Assembly: GCA_018816865.1 (NCBI GenBank)
Contig: JAHIUW010000017.1
Coordinates: forward strand, 186,001-250,000
From: Pseudomonadota bacterium
Lineage (GTDB): Bacteria; Desulfobacterota; Desulfovibrionia; Desulfovibrionales; Desulfovibrionaceae
Direction: 5' to 3'
DNA: 64,000 nucleotides
Below are positions 26,048 to 34,881 of the stretch, piece after piece. How positions within the stretch are numbered: the stretch's first letter is position 1; every line of letters begins with the position of its first letter. The notes under the pieces are model-generated. The model was not told where the DNA came from, ran no database searches, and was given only the letters and a program-made list of their open reading frames with translations. The translations under genes and the position numbers were made by a program.

Positions 26048-27694
26048 ATGTCCGCGCTGACCGCTTCCCCTCAGTGGAAGGCCCTTGAGGGCCACTACCT
26101 TGAGTTGGAACGCCTGCACCTACGGGAACTTTTCAAGGATGATCCCCACAGGTTCGAAAAATTCTCCCTGACCCAGGGGGACCTCCTGCTCGACTATTCC
26201 AAGAACCGCATCAACGAAAAGACCATGGGCCTGTTGATGGATCTGGCGCGCTCCAGCGAAGTGCCCGAACGCACACAGGCCATGTTTGCGGGCCAGAAAA
26301 TCAACACCACCGAGGACCGCGCCGTGCTGCACGTGGCCCTGCGCAACCGGGCCAACACCCCCATCAAGGTGGACGGTGAAGACGTGATGCCCGGCGTGAA
26401 CGCGGTGCTCCAGAAGATGCGCAGCTTCACCCAGGCCGTGCGATCCGGAAAATGGACCGGCTATACCGGCCGCCCGGTGGCCGACGTGGTCAACATCGGC
26501 ATCGGCGGCTCGGACCTCGGCCCGCTGATGGTGACCACCGCCCTGGCGCATTACGCCGACGGACCGCGTGCCCATTTCGTGTCCAACGTGGACGGCACGC
26601 ACATGGCCGAGACCCTGAAACGCCTGAATCCCGAGACCACCCTGTTCATCGTGGCCTCCAAGACCTTCAGCACCCAGGAAACCATCCTGAACGCCACCAC
26701 GGCGCGCACCTGGTTCCTGGAAGCAGCCGGCAACAAGAAGCACGTGGCCAAGCATTTCGTGGCCCTGTCCACCAACACCCCGGCCGTGGCCGAGTTCGGC
26801 ATCGACACCGCGAACATGTTCGAATTCTGGGACTGGGTCGGGGGCCGCTTTTCCCTGTGTTCGGCCATCGGGCTGATCATCGCCCTGTCCGTGGGTATGG
26901 ACCGCTTTGAGGAACTGCTCTCGGGCGCACATGAGATGGACGAGCATTTCCGCACCGCACCCCTAGAGGAAAACCTCCCGGTGGTCATGGCCATGCTGGG
27001 CATCTGGTACAACAACTTCTTTTCCTGCGGCACCCACGCCATCTTGCCCTACGACCAGTATCTGTCGCGCTTCCCCGCCTATTTCCAACAGGGCGACATG
27101 GAATCCAACGGCAAGTCCGCCACCCTGGACGGCCTGGTCGTCAACTACGGCACCGGGCCCATCATCTGGGGCGAACCCGGCACCAACGGCCAGCATGCCT
27201 TCTTCCAGCTGCTCCACCAGGGCACCAAACTGGTGCCCTGCGACTTCCTGGCCCCAGCCCAGGCCCTGAACCCTCTGGGCAAGCACCACGAGGTGCTGTT
27301 GGCCAACTTCCTGGCCCAGTCCGAGGCCCTGATGCGCGGCAAGACCCCCATAGAAGCCGAGACCGAGATGCGCGCGGCCGGGCTGCCCGACACCGACATC
27401 GGCAGGCTCATGCCCCACCGCTCCTTCATGGGCAACCGGCCCAGCAACTCCATCCTCTACAAACGCCTGACCCCGCACGTGCTGGGCATGCTCATCGCCC
27501 TGTACGAACACAAGATCTTCGTGCAGGGCACGGTCTGGAACATCAATTCGTTTGATCAGTGGGGCGTGGAACTGGGCAAGCAGCTGGCCCGCGCCATCCA
27601 GCCCGAACTCGCGGACGACAAACCCGTGGACGGGCATGACAGCTCCACCAACGGCCTGATCAACGCCATCAAGGCCATGCGCAAAAAGGACTAG
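26048..27694 (+). CDS. pgi: Glucose-6-phosphate isomerase
   Basis: A 548-residue enzyme that interconverts glucose 6-phosphate and fructose 6-phosphate. It is the long, E. coli-type form. Family signatures are [68 protein letters not shown] and [17 protein letters not shown], covering both SIS domains and the catalytic Glu, His and Lys regions. The ATG at 26048 follows CAGGAGAGAGG. An upstream open stretch of 26 codons has no homology. It lies behind the TRAP operon but probably has its own promoter. Confidence 0.96.
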   Translation: MSALTASPQWKALEGHYLELERLHLRELFKDDPHRFEKFSLTQGDLLLDYSKNRINEKTMGLLMDLARSSEVPERTQAMFAGQKINTTEDRAVLHVALRNRANTPIKVDGEDVMPGVNAVLQKMRSFTQAVRSGKWTGYTGRPVADVVNIGIGGSDLGPLMVTTALAHYADGPRAHFVSNVDGTHMAETLKRLNPETTLFIVASKTFSTQETILNATTARTWFLEAAGNKKHVAKHFVALSTNTPAVAEFGIDTANMFEFWDWVGGRFSLCSAIGLIIALSVGMDRFEELLSGAHEMDEHFRTAPLEENLPVVMAMLGIWYNNFFSCGTHAILPYDQYLSRFPAYFQQGDMESNGKSATLDGLVVNYGTGPIIWGEPGTNGQHAFFQLLHQGTKLVPCDFLAPAQALNPLGKHHEVLLANFLAQSEALMRGKTPIEAETEMRAAGLPDTDIGRLMPHRSFMGNRPSNSILYKRLTPHVLGMLIALYEHKIFVQGTVWNINSFDQWGVELGKQLARAIQPELADDKPVDGHDSSTNGLINAIKAMRKKD

Positions 27695-27765
27695 GGCCCA
27701 CCCCGGAAACAGTGCAAACCCGGTTCCCTCCCGCAGGGAGTGAAAGGTCACCCCGCCCAGGGCGG

Positions 27766-28704
27766 CTAGAGGGCATCCAGAGCGTACTTGGCGGCCGTAA
27801 ACAACAGGATGACGCAGAGCATCCCCTTGATGACCCGGGCGGGAACAAACTTCTGACAACGAGCCCCCAGGTACATCCCCGCCATGCCGCCCAGGCCGAA
27901 CAACAGGCCCAAGGCCCAATCAGGGGCCACATGCATCCCCGGGTACCAGGGCTGAATCAACTGATAGAAGACCACTCCCGCCACCGAGGTCACGAACGTC
28001 CCCATCAGCGCGGCACCGGCCACGGTGTACACCGGCAGCCCCAGGATGGAGACCAGGAACGGGGCCACGATGGACCCCCCGCCAATGCCATAGACCCCGC
28101 CCACAATGCCCACCACGAAACACAGCGCCGACACGCCCAGGGTCGAGACCTCGAAGGTCTCCTCGTAGAAGCGATACTCCAGCCTGGTCCTGGTGAAACT
28201 TAAGACCTCCACGGGGCGCATCCCCTGTTGTCCGTCTTGCCTGGTGTGGAACCGTGCCGCCATCTCCTGAAAGTGCGACTCCGCTGCGCCCTTGGCGCTG
28301 CCGCCGGAGCGGGTCACAAGGTCCCGTGCCATGCGCAACCCGATGTAGGCCAGGACCAGTGCGGCAAACAGCTTGAAATGGCCGGGGTCCGGCAGCCAGG
28401 CCACACGGATGATGGCCCCCAGAAACACCCCCGGAAGGGTCCCGAGGATCACGATCCACGTCAGGGGCCAGACCATGCGCCCCTCGCGCATGTAACGCCA
28501 AACCCCGCTGGGAATGGCCACAATATTATAGACTTGGTTGGTGGCGCTGACCGATGGCGAGGTGAAACCGAGAAACGTCATCTGGAACGGCAACAACAGG
28601 AAAGCCCCGGACACGCCCCCCATGGACGTGAAGAAAGACACCACAAAGGCCACCAGGGGAGGGATCCAGAACTGAACGGAGATATCGGCCACGGGGAAAT
28701 ACAT
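27766..28704 (-). CDS. TauE/SafE-family anion permease
   Basis: A 312-residue inner membrane protein with eight or so hydrophobic segments in two repeats. The repeats are marked by FFTSMGGVSGAFLLLPFQ near the N-terminus and GGVYGIGGGSIVAPFL in the second half, the glycine-rich TauE/SafE signatures. Members export sulfite, sulfoacetate or related organosulfur anions, or move other anions. A charged cytoplasmic loop of about 60 residues separates the halves. The ATG at 28704 is chosen because GAGGG is 5 bases upstream; a TTG start 15 bases further out is less likely. It converges with pgi and is divergent from the GntR gene. Confidence 0.88.
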   Translation of the reverse strand: MYFPVADISVQFWIPPLVAFVVSFFTSMGGVSGAFLLLPFQMTFLGFTSPSVSATNQVYNIVAIPSGVWRYMREGRMVWPLTWIVILGTLPGVFLGAIIRVAWLPDPGHFKLFAALVLAYIGLRMARDLVTRSGGSAKGAAESHFQEMAARFHTRQDGQQGMRPVEVLSFTRTRLEYRFYEETFEVSTLGVSALCFVVGIVGGVYGIGGGSIVAPFLVSILGLPVYTVAGAALMGTFVTSVAGVVFYQLIQPWYPGMHVAPDWALGLLFGLGGMAGMYLGARCQKFVPARVIKGMLCVILLFTAAKYALDAL

Positions 28705-28845
28705 TCGACCCTCGGACAAATCAGGGCATACATTTGACTGGCATGATTGCTGAAATTTTACGTTCTAGTGAAGATAGCCAACCAAAAACAGGTTGTCACC
28801 TCCCTTTTTCATACCCCCACCTCCCCACTGCCTGGCGCACTCGGG

Positions 28846-28874
28846 TTGACAGAACCGCACGCCGCCTGCATAAT
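28846..28874 (+). promoter_or_regulatory. Sigma-70 promoter of the gntR-betA-betB operon
   Basis: TTGACA (28846-28851), exactly 17 bases, then CATAAT (28869-28874), five of six matches. It is among the best promoters in the window. The first TGGTnnnACCA operator begins on the last base of the -10, so a bound repressor would block polymerase. Confidence 0.65.
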
Positions 28875-28884
28875 GGTCCTACCA
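28874..28884. promoter_or_regulatory. FadR/GntR-type operator 1
   Basis: TGGTCCTACCA is a TGGT-N3-ACCA palindrome, the known operator form of FadR-subfamily GntR regulators such as PdhR and LldR. It overlaps the -10 and start point of the upstream promoter. It is embedded in CATAATGGTnnnACCA, shared with operator 2. Confidence 0.65.
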
Positions 28885-28983
28885 AATACGTGATCTCAAA
28901 CGCACTGGCCACCTCATATCTTAGGTTATCGCGCTTAAATAATGGCTATTTTAAATATCTTCACCTGTCGACAACCCTCATAA

Positions 28984-28994
28984 TGGTAAGACCA
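28984..28994. promoter_or_regulatory. FadR/GntR-type operator 2
   Basis: TGGTAAGACCA, again inside CATAATGGTnnnACCA, lies 7 bases before the regulator ATG and 110 bases after operator 1. CATAAT here could be a second -10, but no good -35 precedes it. Two sites could allow looping or a block of elongation. Confidence 0.6.
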
Positions 28995-29001
28995 TAGGCC
29001 T

Positions 29002-29823
29002 ATGAACAACGCACAGCTATTCATTCCTGCCCGTGCGGGCAGAGCCAGCGAGGATGTGGCCCTCCAATTGGAGGCCGCCATCATCAACGGCAAGGTGCTC
29101 CCCGGCGAGAGCCTTTCCAGCGAGCGCGAATTACAGACCCTGTTCAAGACGGGCCGCGGCGTCATCCGCGAGGCGATCAAGGTCTTACGCCAGAAGGGGC
29201 TGGTTGAGGTCCGCAAAGGGGCCAAGGGCGGCACCTACGTCAAACAGCTCGATGTGGCCAACGTCAGCGAATCCCTTGCGCTGTTTCTACGCCAAAACAA
29301 GGTCGCCCCCGAACATGTCATCACCTTCCGCGAAAGCACCGACCAGACCATCGCCGCCCTGGCCATCGTCAATGCCAGCAAGGAAGACAAACAGGCACTG
29401 CTGGATGGTGCCCAGGCCCTGGCCGAACAGGCCCACGGCCCCGAGCCCGACCAGCATCTGCTGGGTGAGATGGACAGGGAGTTGAACATCCGCTTTGCGA
29501 AGATGAGCTACAACCCCGTATTTGAATGGATCATGGGCGCCATCCAGCTCGGTTTCAGCTCCGAAGACTACGCCCTCTACGCCCACCAGCAATTTCGCGA
29601 ACAGACCGTCCGCAACTGGCAAAACACCGCCAAGGCCATCGCCGATGGCGACCTGTTCAAATGCCATGCGCTCATCGGCAGGCACTACCTGCTGTTACGC
29701 GAATGCGTGGAAGCAGCTGAACAGCAAGCGCCACTGCTCACGGAACAGTTGGGCACCACGGACAAAAACGAACAACCTGCAACCCGGTTGCAGAAAGAAC
29801 AAGGAACAACCAATGACCCTTAA
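29002..29823 (+). CDS. FadR-subfamily GntR transcriptional regulator
   Basis: A 273-residue regulator. The winged helix (about 17-82) has PGESLSSERELQTLFKTGRGVIREAIKVLRQKGLVEVRKGAKGGTYV-type residues in register with GntR proteins. The C-terminal all-helical FCD-type ligand domain spans about 95-235. FadR-subfamily members sense small acids. It opens the operon with betA (11-base overlap) and betB, and two TGGTnnnACCA sites lie upstream, so it most likely represses its own operon. Choline oxidation genes are more commonly controlled by the TetR-type BetI, which is absent here. Confidence 0.9.
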   Translation: MNNAQLFIPARAGRASEDVALQLEAAIINGKVLPGESLSSERELQTLFKTGRGVIREAIKVLRQKGLVEVRKGAKGGTYVKQLDVANVSESLALFLRQNKVAPEHVITFRESTDQTIAALAIVNASKEDKQALLDGAQALAEQAHGPEPDQHLLGEMDRELNIRFAKMSYNPVFEWIMGAIQLGFSSEDYALYAHQQFREQTVRNWQNTAKAIADGDLFKCHALIGRHYLLLRECVEAAEQQAPLLTEQLGTTDKNEQPATRLQKEQGTTNDP

Positions 29824-31483
29824 AACATATGATTACATCATTGTGGGCGGCGGCTCCGCCGGCAGTGTGCTGGCCAATCGCCTAAGCGCAAATCCCAAAG
29901 CCAGCGTCCTGGTCCTGGAGGCGGGCCTGCCCGACTTCAAAATGGATTTCCGCATCCACATGCCCGCCGCCCTGACCTATCCCCTGCAAGGCAAGACCTA
30001 TAATTGGTGGTACGAGTCCGAGCCGGAACCCCACATGAAGGGTCGCCGCATCTACCAGCCCCGAGGCAAGGTCCTCGGCGGTTCCAGCTGCATCAACGGC
30101 ATGATCCACATCCGTGGCAACGCCATGGATTATGAAAAATGGGCCACGAACAAGGGCCTGGAAGATTGGGATTACAGCCACTGTCTGCCGTATTTCCAGC
30201 GCTTCGAACAGAGTCTGTCCGGGTCCGATGGCTACCAGGGCGTCAGCGGCCCCATGTATCTGACTGAGCCCGACTGCGAAAGCCCACTGTTTGACGCCTT
30301 TTTTCAGGCCGCCCAGCAGGCTGGGTATCCCCTGACCTCCAACGTCAACGGCTATCAGCAAGAAGGCTTCGGCAAGTTCGAACGCACCACCTATCGGGGC
30401 CGCCGCCACAACGCCGCCCGCGCCTATGTCCATCCGGTCAAAAACCGCAGGAACCTGACCATCAAATGCCTGTCACAGGCGACGCGCATCCTGTTCGAGG
30501 GCACCACCGCCGTGGGCGTCGAGTTCAGACGCGGCAAGAAGCTGCACAAGGCCTTCGGCGGTGAAATCATCAGCTGCGGCGGGGCCATCAATTCCCCCCA
30601 GCTGCTCCAGCTTTCGGGCGTCGGTAATGCCGAAGAACTCAGCCGCTTCGGTCTGCGTTCGGTGGTGGACCTGCCCGGGGTCGGCGAGAACCTCCAGGAC
30701 CACCTGGAGCTGTACGTCCAGTACTCCTGCAAAGAACCCGTCAGCATGTACCCGGCGCTGAAGTGGTACAACCAACCCAAGATCGGCCTGCAATGGCTGT
30801 TCGGGCGCAAGGGTGCGGCAGCGACCAACCATTTCGAGGCCGGCGGCTTTGTCCGTGGCAACGACCAGGTGGAGTACCCCAACCTGCAGTATCATTTCCT
30901 GCCCGTGGCCATCCGCTACGACGGCTCCTCACCGCAGCAGGGGCACGGCTATCAGTGCCACGTCGGCCCCATGAACACGGACGTGCGCGGCCATGTCAAA
31001 CTCAAGTCCGCCGATCCGTTCGAACACCCGGCCATCCTCTTCAACTACCTCTCCACGGAGCGCGAACGCCGCGAATGGGTCGAGGCCATCCGCTGCACCC
31101 GCAACATCATGGAGCAGCCGGCGTTTGACCGCTACCGGGGCGAGGAACTGGCCCCGGGCAAAGAGGCCCAGACCGACGAACAGATCCTGGACTTCGTGGC
31201 CCGCGAAGGAGAGAGCGCCTATCACCCCAGCTGCACCTGCAAGATGGGCTACGACAAGATGGCGGTGGTGGATGCCAAACTCCAGGTCCATGGAGTCAAG
31301 AATCTGCGCGTGGTGGATGCCTCGGTCTTCCCCGATGTCACCAACGGCAACATTTACGCCCCGGTGATGATGACCGCCGAGAAGTCCGCCGACATCATCC
31401 TGGGCAACACGCCCATGGAAGCCTCGCGTGCCCCGTTTTACAAGCACCAGCCCCAACAGCCCGCAGGCGCCGGGGGGGGATGA
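29813..31483 (+). CDS. betA: GMC-family oxidoreductase, choline dehydrogenase-like
   Basis: A 556-residue FAD enzyme of the glucose-methanol-choline family. The FAD-binding GGGSAGS is at 12-18, GMC signature 1 (PRGKVLGGSSCINGMIHIRG) at 83-102, and signature 2 near GGAINSPQLLQLSGVG. The catalytic His471 is in SAYHPSCTCKMG, the form typical of BetA, followed by TNGNIYAPVMM with the second active-site residue. BetA oxidises choline to betaine aldehyde and passes electrons to the respiratory chain. The ATG at 29813 overlaps the regulator gene by 11 bases. Neighbouring betB supports the choline assignment, but other alcohols are possible. Confidence 0.85.
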   Translation: MTLKTYDYIIVGGGSAGSVLANRLSANPKASVLVLEAGLPDFKMDFRIHMPAALTYPLQGKTYNWWYESEPEPHMKGRRIYQPRGKVLGGSSCINGMIHIRGNAMDYEKWATNKGLEDWDYSHCLPYFQRFEQSLSGSDGYQGVSGPMYLTEPDCESPLFDAFFQAAQQAGYPLTSNVNGYQQEGFGKFERTTYRGRRHNAARAYVHPVKNRRNLTIKCLSQATRILFEGTTAVGVEFRRGKKLHKAFGGEIISCGGAINSPQLLQLSGVGNAEELSRFGLRSVVDLPGVGENLQDHLELYVQYSCKEPVSMYPALKWYNQPKIGLQWLFGRKGAAATNHFEAGGFVRGNDQVEYPNLQYHFLPVAIRYDGSSPQQGHGYQCHVGPMNTDVRGHVKLKSADPFEHPAILFNYLSTERERREWVEAIRCTRNIMEQPAFDRYRGEELAPGKEAQTDEQILDFVAREGESAYHPSCTCKMGYDKMAVVDAKLQVHGVKNLRVVDASVFPDVTNGNIYAPVMMTAEKSADIILGNTPMEASRAPFYKHQPQQPAGAGGG

Positions 31484-31486
31484 CGC

Positions 31487-32962
31487 ATGAACCAGGGTCT
31501 GTACATCAATGGCGAGTGGACCATGGGCCGCGGCGTTGCCAGCCGCGAGATCATCAACCCCTTCAACCGGAAAGTGATCGCCACCGTGGCCGAAGGCACG
31601 CGCGAGGACACGCAGGATGCCATTGCCGCCGCCCGCGAGGCCTTCGATTATGGGCCCTGGCCACGGCTGAAGGCCTCGGAGCGTGCCGCCTTGGTGCGCG
31701 CCCTGGGCGACGCCGTGCAAGAGCACAGAGAAGAGCTGGCCAGCCTGGAAAGCCTCGACACCGGCAAAACCCTTGAGGAAAGCCGCTGGGACATGGACGA
31801 TATCGCCGGAATCTTCCGCTACTACGCCGACATCGCCGTGACCGACATGGCGGATGCCCCCATCGACAGCCCCGTGGCGGACAGCACGAGCACCATCGTT
31901 CGCGAGCCCGTGGGGGTCTGCGGCCAGATCTCACCCTGGAACTATCCGTTGCTGCAGGCCTCCTGGAAGATGGCTCCGGCCCTGGCGGCTGGCTGCACCC
32001 TTGTCATCAAGCCCAGCGAGATCACCCCGCTGACCACCATCCGCATCACCGAACTGGCGCAGGAAGTCGGCTTCCCGCGCGGGGTGATCAATCTGGTGCT
32101 GGGAGCGGGCAACCCCGTGGGCGCAGAGCTGGCGGAAAGCCTGGACGTCGATCTGATCTCCTTCACCGGAGGCATCGAGACCGGGCGCAAGATCATGCAG
32201 GCCGCCAGCGGCAACGCCAAGAAAATCGCCCTGGAACTGGGCGGCAAAAACCCGAATATCGTCTTTGCCGACGCGAACCTGGAAACAGCCGTGGACTACG
32301 CCCTGAACGCTGTTTTCTTCCACGCCGGACAGATTTGCTCCGCCGGGGCACGCCTGCTGCTCGAATCCTCCATCCACGACGACTTCGTGTTCGCTCTGCG
32401 CGCCAGGATGGAACGCATCGTCATCGGCAACGGAATGACCGAAGGCACGCAGATGGGCCCGCTGATCTCCGAGCAGCACAGGGACAAGGTGGAACGCGCC
32501 ATCCAACTCGGTCGACAGGAAGGGGCCACGCTGCTCAGCGGCGGCACCCGCCCCACGAACCCTGAACTGCAAGACGGCTTCTTCGTGCTGCCCACCCTGT
32601 TCACCGACTGCACCAGCTCCATGCGCATCGTCCAGGAAGAGGTCTTCGGCCCGGTGATCACCGTGGAACGCTTCGAGAGCGAAGACGAGGCCTTACGCCT
32701 GGCCAACGACACCACCTATGGCCTGTCCGCCGGATTCTGGACCAACGATGCACAGCGCCAACAGCGCATGTCCCGCGGCCTGCGTTTCGGAACCGTCTGG
32801 GTCAACGATTTCAACGTTTATTTTGTCCAGGCCCCCTGGGGCGGCTACAAGCAATCCGGCATTGGCCGAGAGCTCGGACGGGCCGGACTTGAAGAATATC
32901 TGGAGACGAAACACGTCTTCCAAAACCTTGCCCCCAAATCCCTGAACTGGTTTGGAAGGTAA
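31487..32962 (+). CDS. betB: Betaine-aldehyde dehydrogenase-like aldehyde dehydrogenase
   Basis: A 491-residue NAD(P)-dependent aldehyde dehydrogenase. Active-site residues are intact: Asn152 in SPWNYP, Lys175 in VIKPSE, Glu250 in ALELGGKNP and Cys284 in AGQICSAGARL. The pattern is close to BetB/GbsA, which oxidises betaine aldehyde to glycine betaine, an osmoprotectant. It starts 3 bases after the betA stop, so both steps of choline to betaine are in one transcript. The exact substrate rests on context. Confidence 0.88.
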   Translation: MNQGLYINGEWTMGRGVASREIINPFNRKVIATVAEGTREDTQDAIAAAREAFDYGPWPRLKASERAALVRALGDAVQEHREELASLESLDTGKTLEESRWDMDDIAGIFRYYADIAVTDMADAPIDSPVADSTSTIVREPVGVCGQISPWNYPLLQASWKMAPALAAGCTLVIKPSEITPLTTIRITELAQEVGFPRGVINLVLGAGNPVGAELAESLDVDLISFTGGIETGRKIMQAASGNAKKIALELGGKNPNIVFADANLETAVDYALNAVFFHAGQICSAGARLLLESSIHDDFVFALRARMERIVIGNGMTEGTQMGPLISEQHRDKVERAIQLGRQEGATLLSGGTRPTNPELQDGFFVLPTLFTDCTSSMRIVQEEVFGPVITVERFESEDEALRLANDTTYGLSAGFWTNDAQRQQRMSRGLRFGTVWVNDFNVYFVQAPWGGYKQSGIGRELGRAGLEEYLETKHVFQNLAPKSLNWFGR

Positions 32963-33025
32963 AGGTACGCTGCACCCTGCTTTGTAGATGCGGCTGATTC
33001 CACTACTCATAACAGAGGAGAGATG

Positions 33026-33976
33026 ATGGTTTTTTCAAAGAAAGCTCCCTTGGCGGCCCTGATGGTTCTTTTGTTGCTCCTGTCCCTGACCGTAGCGGCC
33101 CAGGCCCGTGACAATATTCGGTTCGCCAGCGTCAGCTGGACCGGCGTGACGGTCAAGACCGAACTGGGGGTCAGCGTCCTCAAAGCCCTTGGCTACGACG
33201 CTGAAAACTACATGCTCTCGGTGCCTGTGGCCTACAAAGCCATGGCCACCGGCGAAGCCGACGTCTTCCTCGGCAACTGGATGCCCTCCATGGCCGGCAT
33301 CGCCCAGCCCTACTTCGACGACGGCTCCGTGGTGAAGTCCGTGGCCAACATGGAAGGTGCGCAATACACCCTGGCCGCGCCCAGCTATGTCCTTGAAGGC
33401 GGTCTGAAGGACTTTTCCGACCTCGCCAAGTATGCCGACAAGCTGGATCACAAGATCTACGGCATCGAGGAAGGCAATGACGGCAACGAGATCATTCAGG
33501 CCATGATCGACAAGAACATGTTCGGCCTGGGCTCCTTCGAGCTGGTCCCCTCCAGCGAGGCCGGAATGCTGGGCCAGGTCAAGGACTGCATCCGCACGGG
33601 CAAGTGGGCCGTCTTCCTGGGCTGGACCCCGCACTACATGAACGAGGTCCTGGACATCGGTTATCTCACGGGGAGCACCGACGAGACCTTTGGCGGCAAC
33701 GATGGTCTGGCCACCGTGTACACCAACTACCGCAAGGGTTTTGATGCCGAGCAGCCCAATGTCATGGCGTTCATCAAGAATTTCAAATTCCCCCTGTCCA
33801 TGATGAACCAGATCATGACCCGGATGTATGAAACCCCCGATCTGAAGCCCCTGCAGGCAGGCCTGACCTGGGCCAAGCAGAACCCAGAAACCTGCAAGGC
33901 CTGGTTCACGGGCGTGACCACCAAGGACGGCAAGCCCGCCCTCGCCGCCTGGGAAGCCTGGCTCAAAAAGAACTAA
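33026..33976 (+). CDS. Glycine betaine/choline-type ABC substrate-binding protein (OpuAC family)
   Basis: A 316-residue periplasmic binding protein with a signal peptide (about 1-27, ending AAQARDN). Features shared with ChoX/ProX-like proteins are the early SWTGV, FLGNWMPSM, the EEGNDGNEI segment and FLGWTPHYMN, where the aromatic residues of the quaternary-amine box usually lie. No ABC permease or ATPase gene follows, so it must use a transporter encoded elsewhere or is an orphan. AGGAG is 5 bases before the ATG at 33026; an ATG one codon upstream is possible. It is 63 bases after betB and ends at a terminator, consistent with the choline/betaine operon. Confidence 0.85.
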   Translation: MVFSKKAPLAALMVLLLLLSLTVAAQARDNIRFASVSWTGVTVKTELGVSVLKALGYDAENYMLSVPVAYKAMATGEADVFLGNWMPSMAGIAQPYFDDGSVVKSVANMEGAQYTLAAPSYVLEGGLKDFSDLAKYADKLDHKIYGIEEGNDGNEIIQAMIDKNMFGLGSFELVPSSEAGMLGQVKDCIRTGKWAVFLGWTPHYMNEVLDIGYLTGSTDETFGGNDGLATVYTNYRKGFDAEQPNVMAFIKNFKFPLSMMNQIMTRMYETPDLKPLQAGLTWAKQNPETCKAWFTGVTTKDGKPALAAWEAWLKKN

Positions 33977-34008
33977 ACCCTCAACGACTCTCTGTCCGAA
34001 TCAACAAC

Positions 34009-34038
34009 AAAGCCTCCAGATTTTTTTCTGGAGGCTTT
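34009..34038 (+). terminator. Rho-independent terminator of the bet operon
   Basis: AAAGCCTCCAG (34009-34019) pairs perfectly with CTGGAGGCTTT (34028-34038) around an A/T loop, followed by TTC. It lies 32 bases past the binding-protein stop. Confidence 0.85.
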
Positions 34039-34198
34039 TCTGCGGACATCGTGTTGCTGGTCTGCGCCCATTCCCCCCGGCACCCGGTCCCGGGCCAAAG
34101 CGCACAATTCGATCATCACCCGAAAGATTATCAGCCAACATGCCGGGCAGTCTTTTCAGGCCGCTCCGCATCCTGAATGCCAGGGGGAAACCAGCCCT

Positions 34199-34624
34199 TC
34201 ATTGGTCGGCAATCAGGCGCTTTCCCAGCACCCTGACCGGCTCGTCGGCGTAGCCCAGGTGGCGGTAGAATTCCAGAACACTGGTATTGCTGTCGCGAAC
34301 CATCAGTTCCACCTTGGGGCAGCCGCGGTCCAGGAGTGCGGCCTCGGCGTGGTCCAGCAAGGTCCGGGCGAGTCCCTGCCCCCGGCTCTCCGGAAGTACG
34401 GCCAGGTAGAAGATCCAGCCCCGGTGGCCCTCGTAACCAGCCATGCACGTGCCCACAATTTGGCCATGCGCCTCGGCCACGAAAAACAGTTCCGGCGAAT
34501 CCTCCAGCTTGCGGTCGATATCCCTGGCCGGATCGTTCCAGGGCACCACCAGCCCGCATTCCTTCCAGAGCCGGATCACCGGTTCCTGGTCCCCGTCCCG
34601 AAACGTCCTCAGCAGCAACTCCAT
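34199..34624 (-). CDS. GNAT-family N-acetyltransferase, YpeA-like
   Basis: A 141-residue single-domain acetyltransferase that moves acetyl from acetyl-CoA to an amine. The acetyl-CoA loop PESRGQGLARTLL matches the Q/RxxGxG/A motif, and DSNTSVLEFYRHLGY is the typical C-terminal motif of the YpeA subgroup. Substrate is unknown. The ATG at 34624 has AGGAGG upstream; a GTG two codons further is less likely. It stands alone between two plus-strand transport operons. Confidence 0.88.
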   Translation of the reverse strand: MELLLRTFRDGDQEPVIRLWKECGLVVPWNDPARDIDRKLEDSPELFFVAEAHGQIVGTCMAGYEGHRGWIFYLAVLPESRGQGLARTLLDHAEAALLDRGCPKVELMVRDSNTSVLEFYRHLGYADEPVRVLGKRLIADQ

Positions 34625-34800
34625 CACCACCTCCTCTCTTCATGGTCCCTGCACCCTGCGGACACGCAACGCACCACGTCGACCAGACAACGCCCCACAA
34701 CGCGAGGTCTCTTCCGTAACGTCGTACCGGACTCGATCATGCGTCGAATCCTCTGTTTTCTCAACCCAATGCAGTCAGACATCCGTTCATTTCCCGTATA

Positions 34801-34829
34801 TTGACAGATCATCGATTATCAATCATAGT
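34801..34829 (+). promoter_or_regulatory. Sigma-70 promoter of the first branched-chain-type binding protein
   Basis: TTGACA (34801-34806), 17 bases, CATAGT (34824-34829). The perfect -35, ideal spacing and good -10 lie 52 bases before the ATG at 34882. Confidence 0.6.
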
Positions 34830-34881
34830 TCGGCTCAACATTTTTTCATAATCCATCAATCCCCAAAGCGGAGAGCACGGC

